Shown in pieces: positions 9,276 to 18,742 of a stretch of DNA of 64,000 nucleotides. This DNA comes from Bacillus massiliigorillae (lineage in GTDB: Bacteria > Bacillota > Bacilli > Bacillales > DSM-1321), in NCBI RefSeq assembly GCF_000380245.2, contig NZ_HG428741.1:2946787-3010786 (forward strand), written 5' to 3'. Positions within the stretch are counted from its first letter, which is position 1; each line of letters opens with the position of its first letter. The position numbers and the translations under genes are program-made. A model generated the notes under the pieces. That model worked only from the letters and a program-made list of their open reading frames with translations. It had not been told where the DNA came from and searched no databases.

Positions 9276-11036
9276 TTGTTCGCCGACTGGTTTAGCAATT
9301 ATTCTACTACAAAGTTTAAGAAAGATTTGCTATCCGGTATTATTGTTGGCGTTATTGCCATTCCCCTTGGAATGGCATTTGCTATTGCATCAGGTGTAAA
9401 TCCCGAATACGGAATTTATACAACAATAATTGCCGGAATTCTTGTTTCCATCTTTGGTGGCTCTAGCTTCCAAATAGCTGGGCCTACCGGAGCCTTTATC
9501 CCCCTGCTCTTCGGAATTGTTGCTACATATGGCTATGATGGCTTATTAGTTGCAGGATTTATGGCTGGGATTATTCTAGTATTAATGGGTGTATTTAAAT
9601 TAGGTGTGCTTATTAAATATATTCCACGTCCAGTAACAATCGGCTTTACTACAGGTATTGCTGTTACGATTTTCATTGGGCAAGTTTCTAAGTTCCTTGG
9701 CTTAGATGGTGTTGCAAGCAAAGAATATTTCCATGAAAATGTTCATGAAATCATTACTCATTTTTCAACTATTGATCTTTATAGCATCATCATCGCATTA
9801 ATATGTTTATTTACCATTATCTACACGCCCAAATTCTTACCGAAGATGCCAGGTGCTATTGTTGGTATTGTGCTGTCTACCGTAGTTGCCATTGTATTCT
9901 TCCCTGATAAAGTTGCCACAATTGGTTCAGCATATGGTAGCATCCCAAGCTCCCTACCTAAGTTTCAATTTTTTGACGTGAGCTTTTCTGAAGTGGTTGA
10001 ATTAATTCGCCCTGCATTTACAATAGCGATGCTAGGTGCTATTGAGTCATTATTATCATCTGTTGTCGCTGATGGAATGACTAATACGCGTCATAATAGT
10101 AACCGTGAACTGATTGGCCAAGGTATTGCTAATATGGTGACACCATTATTCGGTGGTATTCCCGCAACTGGTGCAATTGCACGAACAGCAACGAATATTA
10201 AAACAGGTGCGCAAACTCGTGTTGCTGGTATCATACACGGTGTAGTTGTCCTTATTACACTAGTGATGTTGGCACCTTACGCTTCATTAATTCCGCTAGC
10301 AAGTATGGCACCTGTCTTAATGGTTGTTGCTTGGAATATGAGTGAACGAAAAGAATTTATGCACGTATTGAAAACAAAAACGGGAGACTCAATTGTTTTA
10401 ATGCTTACATTCATTCTAACCGTATTTGTAAACTTAACGGTTGCTGTAGAAGTTGGTCTATTGCTAGCTATTATTCTATTTGTGAAACGAATGAGTGAAG
10501 TATTCCGCGTTAATCATGTATTACCCGACATGAATTCAGATGCTGGTAAGCTAACTCCTTCAGCAGTATCGAATTCTCATTTCTGTCCGCAAATTAGCAT
10601 GTTTGATGTTGAAGGCTCGTTATTCTTTGGAGCTGCTGAAACATTTGTTTATTATGTGTTAGATGCCATTCATTATCAGCCACGAGTCGTTTTACTGAAA
10701 ATGAATAAATTGTGCTATCTAGATACAACTGGAGAGAATAACTTAAAGCAAATTATTCAGCAGTTACAAAAAAACAACTGCCGTGTCTTAATTTCGGGTA
10801 TGCATGATCAGCCACTTGAAATTGTAAAACGAACAGGATTATATGAGGAATTAGGTGAACAAGCCTTCTTCCCTGATACACAATCAGCAATCATGCATGG
10901 AATTACTTTAATTTCTAATGAAACTTGTCAATCTTGTCGTCACTTTGCTTTCAAAGAATGTGAGAAACTTTCTTGTGTAGAAATCAGAACTTCACGTTTA
11001 GCGAAAAAGCGTGAAATAGAAAAAGCATCTATTTAA
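9276..11036 (+). CDS. SulP-family anion transporter with STAS domain
   Basis: A 586-residue membrane protein starting at a TTG behind AGGAGA. The first about 400 residues hold the SulP transmembrane core (GIIVGVIAIPLGMAFAIASG; GPTGAFIPLL). Residues about 445-545 form a cytoplasmic STAS domain with LCYLDTTG at the usual conserved position. SulP proteins carry sulfate, bicarbonate or other anions. The last 40 residues are odd: four Cys in CQSC and ECEKLSC spacing, which could bind a metal or form a redox site. Substrate unknown. Confidence 0.88.
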   Translation: MFADWFSNYSTTKFKKDLLSGIIVGVIAIPLGMAFAIASGVNPEYGIYTTIIAGILVSIFGGSSFQIAGPTGAFIPLLFGIVATYGYDGLLVAGFMAGIILVLMGVFKLGVLIKYIPRPVTIGFTTGIAVTIFIGQVSKFLGLDGVASKEYFHENVHEIITHFSTIDLYSIIIALICLFTIIYTPKFLPKMPGAIVGIVLSTVVAIVFFPDKVATIGSAYGSIPSSLPKFQFFDVSFSEVVELIRPAFTIAMLGAIESLLSSVVADGMTNTRHNSNRELIGQGIANMVTPLFGGIPATGAIARTATNIKTGAQTRVAGIIHGVVVLITLVMLAPYASLIPLASMAPVLMVVAWNMSERKEFMHVLKTKTGDSIVLMLTFILTVFVNLTVAVEVGLLLAIILFVKRMSEVFRVNHVLPDMNSDAGKLTPSAVSNSHFCPQISMFDVEGSLFFGAAETFVYYVLDAIHYQPRVVLLKMNKLCYLDTTGENNLKQIIQQLQKNNCRVLISGMHDQPLEIVKRTGLYEELGEQAFFPDTQSAIMHGITLISNETCQSCRHFAFKECEKLSCVEIRTSRLAKKREIEKASI

Positions 11037-11047
11037 GAATAATGTTT

Positions 11048-11078
11048 AGGCTGTCGAATCAATCGACAGCCTTCTCTT
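11048..11078 (+). terminator. Intrinsic terminator after the SulP gene
   Basis: A 10-bp stem, AGGCTGTCGA with TCGACAGCCT, has a 5-base loop and a short T-rich tail. Confidence 0.8.
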
Positions 11079-11205
11079 GTAATAGAGGTAGTAAATACTG
11101 TATCTTAAATAACATAAAGTGAAACTTTGCTTGATGGTGGTTTCTCTCATTCTCCACCGAGCAATAGTTGAACCGGATAAAATATTAATTAAAGGTGTGC
11201 TTCAA

Positions 11206-11913
11206 TTGAGAATAAATAAATACATCGCTGAGTCTGGAGCAACTTCTAGACGCGGTGCCGATAAATTAATTGCAGAAAAAAGAGTAACCATCAATGGTGT
11301 TGTAGCCGAATTAGGAAGCCAAGCTGAAGATGGTGATGATGTCCGCATCGATGGCAAACCAATAAAAGAAAAGCAGGAATATGTGTACCTTGCACTAAAT
11401 AAACCAGCCGGTATTACGAGTACAACTGAACGACATATAAAAGGAAATATTGTGGACTTTGTTAATCACCCATTACGAATTTTCCACATTGGCCGCTTAG
11501 ATAAAGATTCAACAGGCTTAATTTTACTTACAAATGACGGTGACATCGTCAATGAAATCCTTCGTGCAGAGAACAGACATGAGAAAGAATACATTGTCAC
11601 AGTAGACAAGCCCATTACTCCTGCTTTCTTAAAGAAAATGGCAAGCGGTGTTGAAATACTAGATACAGTCACACTTCCATGTAAAGTAAAGCAACTCTCT
11701 AAAAATGTTTTTAACATTACACTTACACAAGGTTTAAATCGTCAAATTCGCCGCATGTGCTCAGCACTTGGCTATGAAGTTCGCGCCTTAGAACGTATAA
11801 GAATCATGAACATTCACCTGAAAGGACTAAAACTTGGCCAATGGCGTAATTTAACAGATTCAGAGCGAAATGAATTATTTAAAGAATTGAATTACCAACC
11901 AAATCAAAAATAA
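11206..11913 (+). CDS. rluF: RluF-like 23S rRNA pseudouridine synthase
   Basis: A 235-residue protein of the RsuA/RluB/E/F family. An S4 RNA-binding domain (MRINKYIAESGATSRRGADKLI) leads to the catalytic domain with GRLDKDSTGLILLTNDGD, where Asp is the nucleophile. LTQGLNRQIRRMCSALGYEV near the C-terminus is also typical. E. coli RluF modifies U2604 of 23S rRNA. I chose the TTG at 11206 because it starts exactly at the S4 domain and follows AAAGGTG; the open frame extends upstream to 11119, but those residues look non-native. Flanking terminators make it monocistronic. Confidence 0.85.
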   Translation: MRINKYIAESGATSRRGADKLIAEKRVTINGVVAELGSQAEDGDDVRIDGKPIKEKQEYVYLALNKPAGITSTTERHIKGNIVDFVNHPLRIFHIGRLDKDSTGLILLTNDGDIVNEILRAENRHEKEYIVTVDKPITPAFLKKMASGVEILDTVTLPCKVKQLSKNVFNITLTQGLNRQIRRMCSALGYEVRALERIRIMNIHLKGLKLGQWRNLTDSERNELFKELNYQPNQK

Positions 11914-11958
11914 GACAAATCCGTGATGAATAATCATCACGGATTTGTCTTATTTTTT
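11914..11958 (+). terminator. Strong intrinsic terminator
   Basis: A 16-bp perfect stem (GACAAATCCGTGATGA with its complement), a 4-base loop, then TTATTTTTTT directly after the rluF stop codon. Confidence 0.9.
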
Positions 11959-12170
11959 TGCTCATATTTTTTGTTCTCCACTCATATATTTTATTCCCCG
12001 CTCATATTTTCAACCAATTTTAAACTCGTATCTTCCATATATTTTCATAATTCCGAACATTATAAGTATTTTACATGTTTTTCCTTCACAAAAGAACGAT
12101 AGTATATTAGAGTTAATATAGATACTATTGTAAAAATAGTTATTTCTAACCTTGTAAAAGGGGGATGTTA

Positions 12171-13100
12171 ATGATTTACAGTATTATTGATGTCGGTTCA
12201 AATACTATTCGCCTAAATATTTATTCTTATAAAAATAAACTAGTAACTTCTTTGTTACATAAAAAAACAATGGCAGGTCTTGCCGGATATGTCGTAGACG
12301 GTTATTTATCGCCAAAAGGAATTGAGCGAGCATGTACTATTATAAGCAACTACAAAAGCATTGTAGAAAACTTTCAAATTCAAAATGTGTTTGTCTTTGC
12401 AACGGCATCATTGCGGAATATTGTTAATACGGATGAGGTTGTGTGGAATATTAAAGAGCGTACCGGTTTTCCTGTCGATGTCATCGCTGGCGAAGAAGAA
12501 GCCAAACTTGGCTTTATTGGGGCTTCTCATGCATTGACTGTGAAAGATGGTATTTTAGTAGACATTGGTGGTGGCTCTACCGAAATTACTACTTATGAGG
12601 ATGCCAAAATTATCAAAGCCGTTAGTCTCCCTATTGGCTCATTAAGCCTTTATTCTAAATACGTTTCAAAACTATTTCCAAAAGATTCCGAAAAAGAAGC
12701 TATGAAACAAGCAGTACTACTTGAATTAACTAAACTAGGCGAAACCACTCTTAAAGAGTATAAAATACTTTGTGGCGTCGGCGGTTCTATTCGTGCAACC
12801 AAAAAATTGCAAAACAATTTAATTTTTGATAATGAAACGAATGAATTTGAAGTCGCTACTATTTCTCAACTACTAAATTTATTGCAAAAAGTAGATAAAA
12901 AAACACTACGTAAAGTATTACAAGTTGTACCTGATCGAGTGCATACAATTATTCCTGGAATGATTATCTTACAAACAATTGCTACTTATTATGGATGCGA
13001 AACCATTCATGTAAGCAATTATGGTGTTCGTGAAGGATATTTATATACTAGAGTTTTGAAAGAAGGTACTGATTATGGCAAAAACGAAGAAAAAATATGA
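12171..13100 (+). CDS. ppx: Exopolyphosphatase, Ppx/GppA family (copy 1)
   Basis: A 309-residue member of the ASKHA-fold Ppx/GppA family, which hydrolyses the terminal phosphate of polyphosphate or pppGpp. Visible motifs are IDVGSNTIRLNIY (phosphate-1), GEEEAKLGFIGA, and VDIGGGSTEI (phosphate-2) near residue 140. The length matches short single-domain Ppx proteins. The ATG at 12171 sits 6 bases after GGGGG and matches the start of copy 2. It overlaps ppk copy 1 by 26 bases, so the two are translated together. Confidence 0.88.
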   Translation: MIYSIIDVGSNTIRLNIYSYKNKLVTSLLHKKTMAGLAGYVVDGYLSPKGIERACTIISNYKSIVENFQIQNVFVFATASLRNIVNTDEVVWNIKERTGFPVDVIAGEEEAKLGFIGASHALTVKDGILVDIGGGSTEITTYEDAKIIKAVSLPIGSLSLYSKYVSKLFPKDSEKEAMKQAVLLELTKLGETTLKEYKILCGVGGSIRATKKLQNNLIFDNETNEFEVATISQLLNLLQKVDKKTLRKVLQVVPDRVHTIIPGMIILQTIATYYGCETIHVSNYGVREGYLYTRVLKEGTDYGKNEEKI

Positions 13101-15318
13101 TATCAGTTATACACAAAACCGAGAACTTTCATGGTTGAAATTCAATCAGCGAGTATTAGAAGAAGCATGTGATCCAACTGTACCTCTGTACGAACGATTG
13201 AAATTCGTTAGTATTTTCGAAAGTAATTTAGATGAATTCTTCATGATTCGTGTCGGCAGTCTTTTAGACCTGTCACTACTTAAAGGAAGTCGTATCGACA
13301 AGAAAAGCGGTATGACACCAACCGAGCAGCTAAAGAAGATTTTTAAAGAAGTGGCACCGCTCTATAAGCAACGAGATAAAATTTTTAATGAAATTAAAGA
13401 GCAGCTACATGAACATGATATTTATCATATGAGTATAAAAGATTTGGATGGTAAAGACAGAAAGTTTATCGAGCAATATTTCAAGAATTATATTTTCCCA
13501 GTTCTTTCACCACAAATCGTGGACACGCTTCACCCTTTTCCACATTTACCAAACAAGTCTTTAAACATTATTGTAATGATGGCAAATGAAGACAAAACAA
13601 CATACGGAATGATACCAGTACCACAGTCACTGCCAAGTGTGCTGTACTTACCTGGTAATACTGTTCGTTATGTCATGATGGAAAAAATCATTCTAGAATT
13701 CGCTCATATTGTGTTTGATATGTTCGAAATCGTCGACAAGACGATTATCGCTGTTACACGAAATGCAGATATTAGCCCAGAGGATGAGGTATTCGCTGAT
13801 GATGATGATTATCGCCATCATATGAAGAAAATTTTAAAGAAGCGAAAGCGTCTTGCTCCCGTTCGTCTTGAAGTGCAAAATGATGCCGATCCTTTATTAC
13901 TAGATTATTTATGCGAGCGTTTAAATATTAAGAAAGAACAAGTATTTAAAAGCAAGGCGCCTTTATGTATGTCCTATGTTTTCTCTTTACACGAACGTTT
14001 TTCAATGGAAACAACGCGTGAAATTTCGTACCCTGCTTTTGAACCGCAACAGCCAGCTGCTGTAAACAAACGCGAAAGCATGATTAGCCAGGTACAGAAG
14101 AAAGATGTCGTATTACACTACCCATATGAAACGATGGAACCATTTTTACGATTAATTAAAGAAGCTGCCCAGGACGAGAATGTTATTTCTATTAAAATCA
14201 CAATCTACCGTCTAGCAAATAATTCAAAACTAGTAGAATCATTAATTGAAGCTGCTGAGAATAATAAAGACGTAACGGTATTAATGGAGTTACGCGCACG
14301 CTTTGATGAGCAAAATAATATTGATTGGGCTGAGCGCTTAGAAGATGCAGGTTGTACTGTCATTTATGGCTTCGAAGGCTTTAAAGTGCATTCAAAAATC
14401 TGTCTCATTACTCATCTAGTAAATAACAAAATTCAATATATTACCCAAATCGGCACAGGCAACTATAATGAGAAATCTTCAAAAATGTACACGGATTTAT
14501 CTTTTATGACTGCAAGTGAAGCAATCGGAAATGATGCCGCAAACTTTTTCAAAAACATGGCCATTTCTAATCTTGATGGACAATATGCGCATCTCCTAGT
14601 AGCACCAAACAGCTTGAAGCCGGGTTTAATGAACCTAATTGACGAAGAAATCATGAAAGCTCAATCCGGTTACAACGGTCGAATTGTCATGAAAATGAAT
14701 TCATTAACGGACCGTGAAATGATTACGAAATTATCAGAAGCTTCTTGTGCTGGTGTAAAAATCAATTTGATTATTCGCGGTATTTGCTGCCTTGTTCCGG
14801 GTATTAAAGACCGAACTGAAAATATCACTGTCGTAAGTATATTAGGTAGGTTCTTAGAACATTCACGTATCTACTGCTTCGGCGAAGGTCCAGGTATGCA
14901 TATGTATATTAGTTCAGCGGATATTATGACGAGAAACATGGAGAAACGTGTAGAAATTGCCTGTCCAATTCTCGATTCCCAAGTGAAGCAACAAATCTAT
15001 CACATATTAGACATTCAGCTACAAGATAACGTGAAGGCTCGCTTGTTATGTGATAACAAGCAATATGAAAAACGTAAGAACTTAAACAATCAAAAAATAG
15101 ATAGTCAATCTTACTTCATGGAAGAAGCATTAAAAGAAAATAAAAAACCTGTGAATTTGGAAAAAGAACAAAATGAGATCATTGTTGTCGAAGCTCAAGC
15201 TTCTTCAGTACAAGATGAAACAAAATCCACTACGAAGTATGTCATACCTCGTCTTAAACCAAAGAGAACGAAAAAATCACGATTATTACTTGCTGTTAAC
15301 GCTTCTAAGAAAAAATAG
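13075..15318 (+). CDS. ppk: Polyphosphate kinase PPK1 (copy 1)
   Basis: A 747-residue PPK1, which reversibly makes polyphosphate from ATP. The N-terminal domain starts YTQNRELSWLKFNQRVLEEA and the head domain contains PHLPNKSLNI. The catalytic domains hold GFEGFKVHSKICLI, where His is the phosphorylated residue, and ISSADIMTRNMEKRVEIACPI. A basic tail after residue about 690 (RLKPKRTKKSR) differs from copy 2. Pairing with an exopolyphosphatase in the same operon suggests tuned polyphosphate turnover. Confidence 0.95.
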   Translation: MAKTKKKYDISYTQNRELSWLKFNQRVLEEACDPTVPLYERLKFVSIFESNLDEFFMIRVGSLLDLSLLKGSRIDKKSGMTPTEQLKKIFKEVAPLYKQRDKIFNEIKEQLHEHDIYHMSIKDLDGKDRKFIEQYFKNYIFPVLSPQIVDTLHPFPHLPNKSLNIIVMMANEDKTTYGMIPVPQSLPSVLYLPGNTVRYVMMEKIILEFAHIVFDMFEIVDKTIIAVTRNADISPEDEVFADDDDYRHHMKKILKKRKRLAPVRLEVQNDADPLLLDYLCERLNIKKEQVFKSKAPLCMSYVFSLHERFSMETTREISYPAFEPQQPAAVNKRESMISQVQKKDVVLHYPYETMEPFLRLIKEAAQDENVISIKITIYRLANNSKLVESLIEAAENNKDVTVLMELRARFDEQNNIDWAERLEDAGCTVIYGFEGFKVHSKICLITHLVNNKIQYITQIGTGNYNEKSSKMYTDLSFMTASEAIGNDAANFFKNMAISNLDGQYAHLLVAPNSLKPGLMNLIDEEIMKAQSGYNGRIVMKMNSLTDREMITKLSEASCAGVKINLIIRGICCLVPGIKDRTENITVVSILGRFLEHSRIYCFGEGPGMHMYISSADIMTRNMEKRVEIACPILDSQVKQQIYHILDIQLQDNVKARLLCDNKQYEKRKNLNNQKIDSQSYFMEEALKENKKPVNLEKEQNEIIVVEAQASSVQDETKSTTKYVIPRLKPKRTKKSRLLLAVNASKKK

Positions 15319-15331
15319 AGTATAAACATTT

Positions 15332-15376
15332 AAAGAGAGAATGAAATTTTACTATATTTCACTCTCTCTTTTTGCA
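15332..15376 (+). terminator. Intrinsic terminator between the two ppx-ppk pairs
   Basis: AAGAGAGA...TGAAA pairs with TTTCA.TCTCTCTT and is followed by a T-run. It makes the second pair a separate transcription unit. Confidence 0.8.
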
Positions 15377-15384
15377 TATTAAAT

Positions 15385-15450
15385 TTTTACGCACATTAAC
15401 AAAAACCAAACATTATCTTCACAAATAGAGGGTATTATAAACGATATAAT
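15385..15450 (+). promoter_or_regulatory. Promoter with Pho-box-like repeats upstream of ppx copy 2
   Basis: Four hexamers at 11-base intervals (TTTTAC 15385, TTAACA 15396, CAAACA 15407, TTCACA 15418) resemble the TT(A/T/C)ACA-N5 direct repeats bound by PhoP in Bacillus. Two match the consensus exactly. A perfect TATAAT follows at 15445-15450. The implied arrangement is a phosphate-starvation-activated promoter. Copy 1 upstream has only one good hexamer (TTTACA at 12070). Confidence 0.5.
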
Positions 15451-15506
15451 GAAAGTTATGAAAAAAAAACAAATTATTAAACATTTGAACGAAAAGAGGT
15501 ATAAAT

Positions 15507-16436
15507 ATGATTTACGGCATAATTGACGTTGGCTCTAATACCATCCGGCTCAATATTTATAGCTATGAAAATGACAACGTAAAATCCATCCTACATAAAA
15601 AAACAATAGCTGGTCTAGCTGGATATGTAAAAGATGGTTACCTATTAACAAACGGAATCAATACAGCTTGTGAGATTATTAATAACTATATAAATATATT
15701 AGAAAATTTCAAAATTAATAACATATTCATCTTTGCCACTGCATCATTTCGTAACATTGTAAATACAGATGAAGTTGTGCGGGTTATTTATGAACAAATT
15801 GGTCACCGAGTTGATGTCATAACTGGTGAAGAAGAAGCTAAACTTGACTTCATTGGAGCAACTCATGCTTTACAAGTAACCGACGGTATGATGGTTGACA
15901 TTGGTGGAGGTTCTACCGAACTCGCTTTCTATAATAATGCAAAAGTAACTTTAGCAGTTTCCTTACCTATCGGCTCATTAAGTCTTTTTTCGAAACATGT
16001 AAACAAACTATTCCCAAAGAAAAAAGAAAAACAAGCTATGAAAGAAGAGATTCTGTTTGAATTAACAAAGCTTGGACTCGATGAGTTACAACCAATTCCG
16101 ACCATTTGTGGTGTTGGCGGAACCATTCGTGCAGCCAAAAAGTTAAACAATGAGCTTTTTGAAATGAAGCAAAGTCTTACAATGGCAGTTGATAATATTT
16201 CAGAAATACTACCACTGTTGCATAAACCCGAAAAGCAAACGTTGCATCGACTTTTACAAATCGTTCCTGATCGAATTCATACCATTACCCCTGGTCTACT
16301 TATTCTTCATACGATCGCCGAATATTTCGGAAGTGAAACGATTCATGTAAGCGGATATGGAGTAAGAGAAGGTTACCTATACAGTAAAGTCTTAAAAGAA
16401 GGTGAAGAACATGGTCAAAACGAAAGTACATCATGA
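15507..16436 (+). CDS. Exopolyphosphatase, Ppx/GppA family (copy 2)
   Basis: A 309-residue paralog of the protein at 12171-13100, colinear throughout, with IDVGSNTIRLNIY, GEEEAKLDFIGA and VDIGGGSTEL. The main differences are in the middle helices and near residues 215-235. AAAGAGGT precedes the ATG. It overlaps the following ppk by the same 26 bases as copy 1 does, showing that the whole pair was duplicated as a unit. It sits behind its own promoter with Pho-box-like repeats. Confidence 0.88.
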   Translation: MIYGIIDVGSNTIRLNIYSYENDNVKSILHKKTIAGLAGYVKDGYLLTNGINTACEIINNYINILENFKINNIFIFATASFRNIVNTDEVVRVIYEQIGHRVDVITGEEEAKLDFIGATHALQVTDGMMVDIGGGSTELAFYNNAKVTLAVSLPIGSLSLFSKHVNKLFPKKKEKQAMKEEILFELTKLGLDELQPIPTICGVGGTIRAAKKLNNELFEMKQSLTMAVDNISEILPLLHKPEKQTLHRLLQIVPDRIHTITPGLLILHTIAEYFGSETIHVSGYGVREGYLYSKVLKEGEEHGQNESTS

Positions 16437-18588
16437 TTTAAGCTATACCCAAAACCGAGAACTTTCTTGGCTGAAATTTAATCAACGAGTTCTTGATGAG
16501 GCTTTTGATGTGTCCGTTCCACTTTATGAACGTTTGAAATTCGTTTCAATTTTCGAAAGCAATTTAGACGAATTTTTCATGATACGAGTTGGTAGCTTAA
16601 CAGATTTAACACTTTTAAAAGGCAATCGTGTAGATAACAAAAGTGGTTTGACACCAGCTGAACAGTTAAAGAAGATATTTAAAGCAGTGGCACCGTTATA
16701 TAAACAAAGAGATCAGGTTTTCACTGAAATTACAGAGCAATTTCGTAAAGAAGATATATATCATCTTGGTATGAAAGATTTAAGCGGATCAGAAAGAAAA
16801 TTTGTTGAACAATATTTTGATACGTATATTATGCCAGTACTGTCACCACAAATTGTTGACTTTCATCACCCGTTTCCGCATTTGTCTAATAAATCTTTAC
16901 ATATCATCGTTACGATCAAAAAGGAAGATACAACATCATTCGGAATCATACCAGTTCCGCAAAGCTTACCAAAGGTTCTCTTCCTTCCTGGAGAAAATGT
17001 TCGTTATATTCTGATGGAGAAAATCATCTTTGAATATACAAATAAAATTCTTGATATGTTTGAAGTAACAGACAAAACTATTATCGCTGTTACCCGAAAT
17101 GCAGATATAAGCCCTGAAGATGAAGTATTTGCTGACGATGATGACTATCGACATCATATGAAAAAAATTCTAAAAAAACGAAGACGTCTCGCTCCTGTTC
17201 GTTTAGAGGTACAAAACGAAGCAAGCCATGAATTGCTTGAATATTTACGTGATCGACTGAACATTGAAAAAGAGCAAATTTTCAAAAGTAAAGCTCCACT
17301 TTGTATGTCTTATGTGTTTTCATTAGCAGATAAGTTTCCACTTGAAAAGGTACGAAAACTATCCTATCCTGCCTTTGAAGCACAACCTTCATCGGCAGTC
17401 AATAAACGTGAAAGCATGCTTACACAGGTTCGGAAACATGATGTGATTCTACATTATCCTTATGAACAAATGGAATCCTTTCTACGAATGATTAAAGAAG
17501 CAGCCTATGACGAAACGGTTATTTCTATCAAAATCACTATCTATCGTCTCGCTAACAATTCTAAGCTTGTAGAATATTTAACTGAAGCAGCGGATAATAA
17601 TAAAGACGTTACTGTATTAATGGAGCTACGTGCTCGATTTGATGAACAAAACAATATTGATTGGGCAGAACGTCTAGAAGAAGCTGGCTGTAATGTCATC
17701 TACGGTTTCGAAGGCTTTAAAGTTCACTCGAAAATTTGCTTAATTACCCATTGGGATAATAATAAAGTACAGTATGTAACCCAAATCGGGACTGGTAATT
17801 ATAATGAAAAGTCTGCCAAGCTTTATACCGATGTAAGTTTAATAACCGCCAATGAAGAGATTGGAAACGATGCAGCAAACTTCTTTAAAAATATGGCCAT
17901 TTCTAACTTAGATGGTCAATATGATCGTTTATTAGTTGCACCAACAAGCTTAAAGCCAGGTATCGTCGCACTAATAGATGAAGAAATCGCAAAAACAAAA
18001 CGTGGTGAAGAAGGACAAATCATTATGAAGATGAACTCTCTCACCGACCGTGAAATTATAACAAAACTATCTGAAGCATCTTGCGCTGGAGTAACAATTA
18101 AACTCATCATTCGTGGAATATGTTGTCTTGTACCACAAATTAAAGACAAAACTGAAAACATAACTGTTGTAAGCATTGTAGGAAGATTTCTAGAGCATTC
18201 TCGTATTTATTGCTTTGGTAAGAATAGCGATACACAAATATATATTAGTTCAGCTGACATTATGACACGTAATACTGAAAAGCGTGTTGAAATCGCCTGC
18301 CCAATTATCGATGATAATGTTAAAAAGCGCATTATCGATATTTTAGAAGTGCAGCTACACGATAATGTTAAAGCTCGTGTTTTGCAAGCAGACGCTCAAT
18401 ATGTCAAACGATCAGGTTCAGAATATACTGCAGTCGACTCACAAAGCTATTTCATGGAAGAAGCTCTTAAAGCCACTAAAGCAAAAGAAGTTGAAGTCGA
18501 GCTTGAAGAAGAACAAAAAGCCATTACAGAAGAAAGTCCATTACGAAGAGCATTGGATAAACTTCGCGGGATTTTCAGTAAACAATAA
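16411..18588 (+). CDS. Polyphosphate kinase PPK1 (copy 2)
   Basis: A 725-residue PPK1, paralogous to 13075-15318. The catalytic His motif GFEGFKVHSKICLI and the ISSADIMTRNTEKRVEIACPI motif are intact, so both copies look active. The C-terminal tail (about 680-725) is acidic and unlike the basic tail of copy 1, which may give different partners. The ATG at 16411 was preferred to an upstream in-frame GTG because AAGGTG lies 6 bases before it, as in copy 1. Confidence 0.93.
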   Translation: MVKTKVHHDLSYTQNRELSWLKFNQRVLDEAFDVSVPLYERLKFVSIFESNLDEFFMIRVGSLTDLTLLKGNRVDNKSGLTPAEQLKKIFKAVAPLYKQRDQVFTEITEQFRKEDIYHLGMKDLSGSERKFVEQYFDTYIMPVLSPQIVDFHHPFPHLSNKSLHIIVTIKKEDTTSFGIIPVPQSLPKVLFLPGENVRYILMEKIIFEYTNKILDMFEVTDKTIIAVTRNADISPEDEVFADDDDYRHHMKKILKKRRRLAPVRLEVQNEASHELLEYLRDRLNIEKEQIFKSKAPLCMSYVFSLADKFPLEKVRKLSYPAFEAQPSSAVNKRESMLTQVRKHDVILHYPYEQMESFLRMIKEAAYDETVISIKITIYRLANNSKLVEYLTEAADNNKDVTVLMELRARFDEQNNIDWAERLEEAGCNVIYGFEGFKVHSKICLITHWDNNKVQYVTQIGTGNYNEKSAKLYTDVSLITANEEIGNDAANFFKNMAISNLDGQYDRLLVAPTSLKPGIVALIDEEIAKTKRGEEGQIIMKMNSLTDREIITKLSEASCAGVTIKLIIRGICCLVPQIKDKTENITVVSIVGRFLEHSRIYCFGKNSDTQIYISSADIMTRNTEKRVEIACPIIDDNVKKRIIDILEVQLHDNVKARVLQADAQYVKRSGSEYTAVDSQSYFMEEALKATKAKEVEVELEEEQKAITEESPLRRALDKLRGIFSKQ

Positions 18589-18606
18589 TCCTATTTAACA
18601 CATACG

Positions 18607-18652
18607 AAGGCTGTCTAACAAGTGTTGCAATCATTTGTTAGACAGCCTTTTG
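18607..18652 (+). terminator. Intrinsic terminator
   Basis: AAGGCTGTCTAACAA and its complement form a 15-bp stem with a T-rich end, after the second ppk. Confidence 0.85.
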
Positions 18653-18684
18653 ATTTTATAAATCTCGGTAAAACACACAAAAAT

Positions 18685-18717
18685 TGAATGAACATTCACT
18701 CACTTTTGTGTTATGAT
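18685..18717 (+). promoter_or_regulatory. Promoter region with perfect palindrome upstream of MBL gene
   Basis: TGAATG-AA-CATTCA at 18685-18698 is a 14-base perfect palindrome of the kind bound by TetR-type repressors. It covers the -35 position of a promoter whose -10 is TATGAT at 18712-18717. No regulator gene is adjacent, so any regulator is unknown. Confidence 0.45.
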
Positions 18718-18742
18718 AACTTAAAAAGACTGGAGGTAAAAA

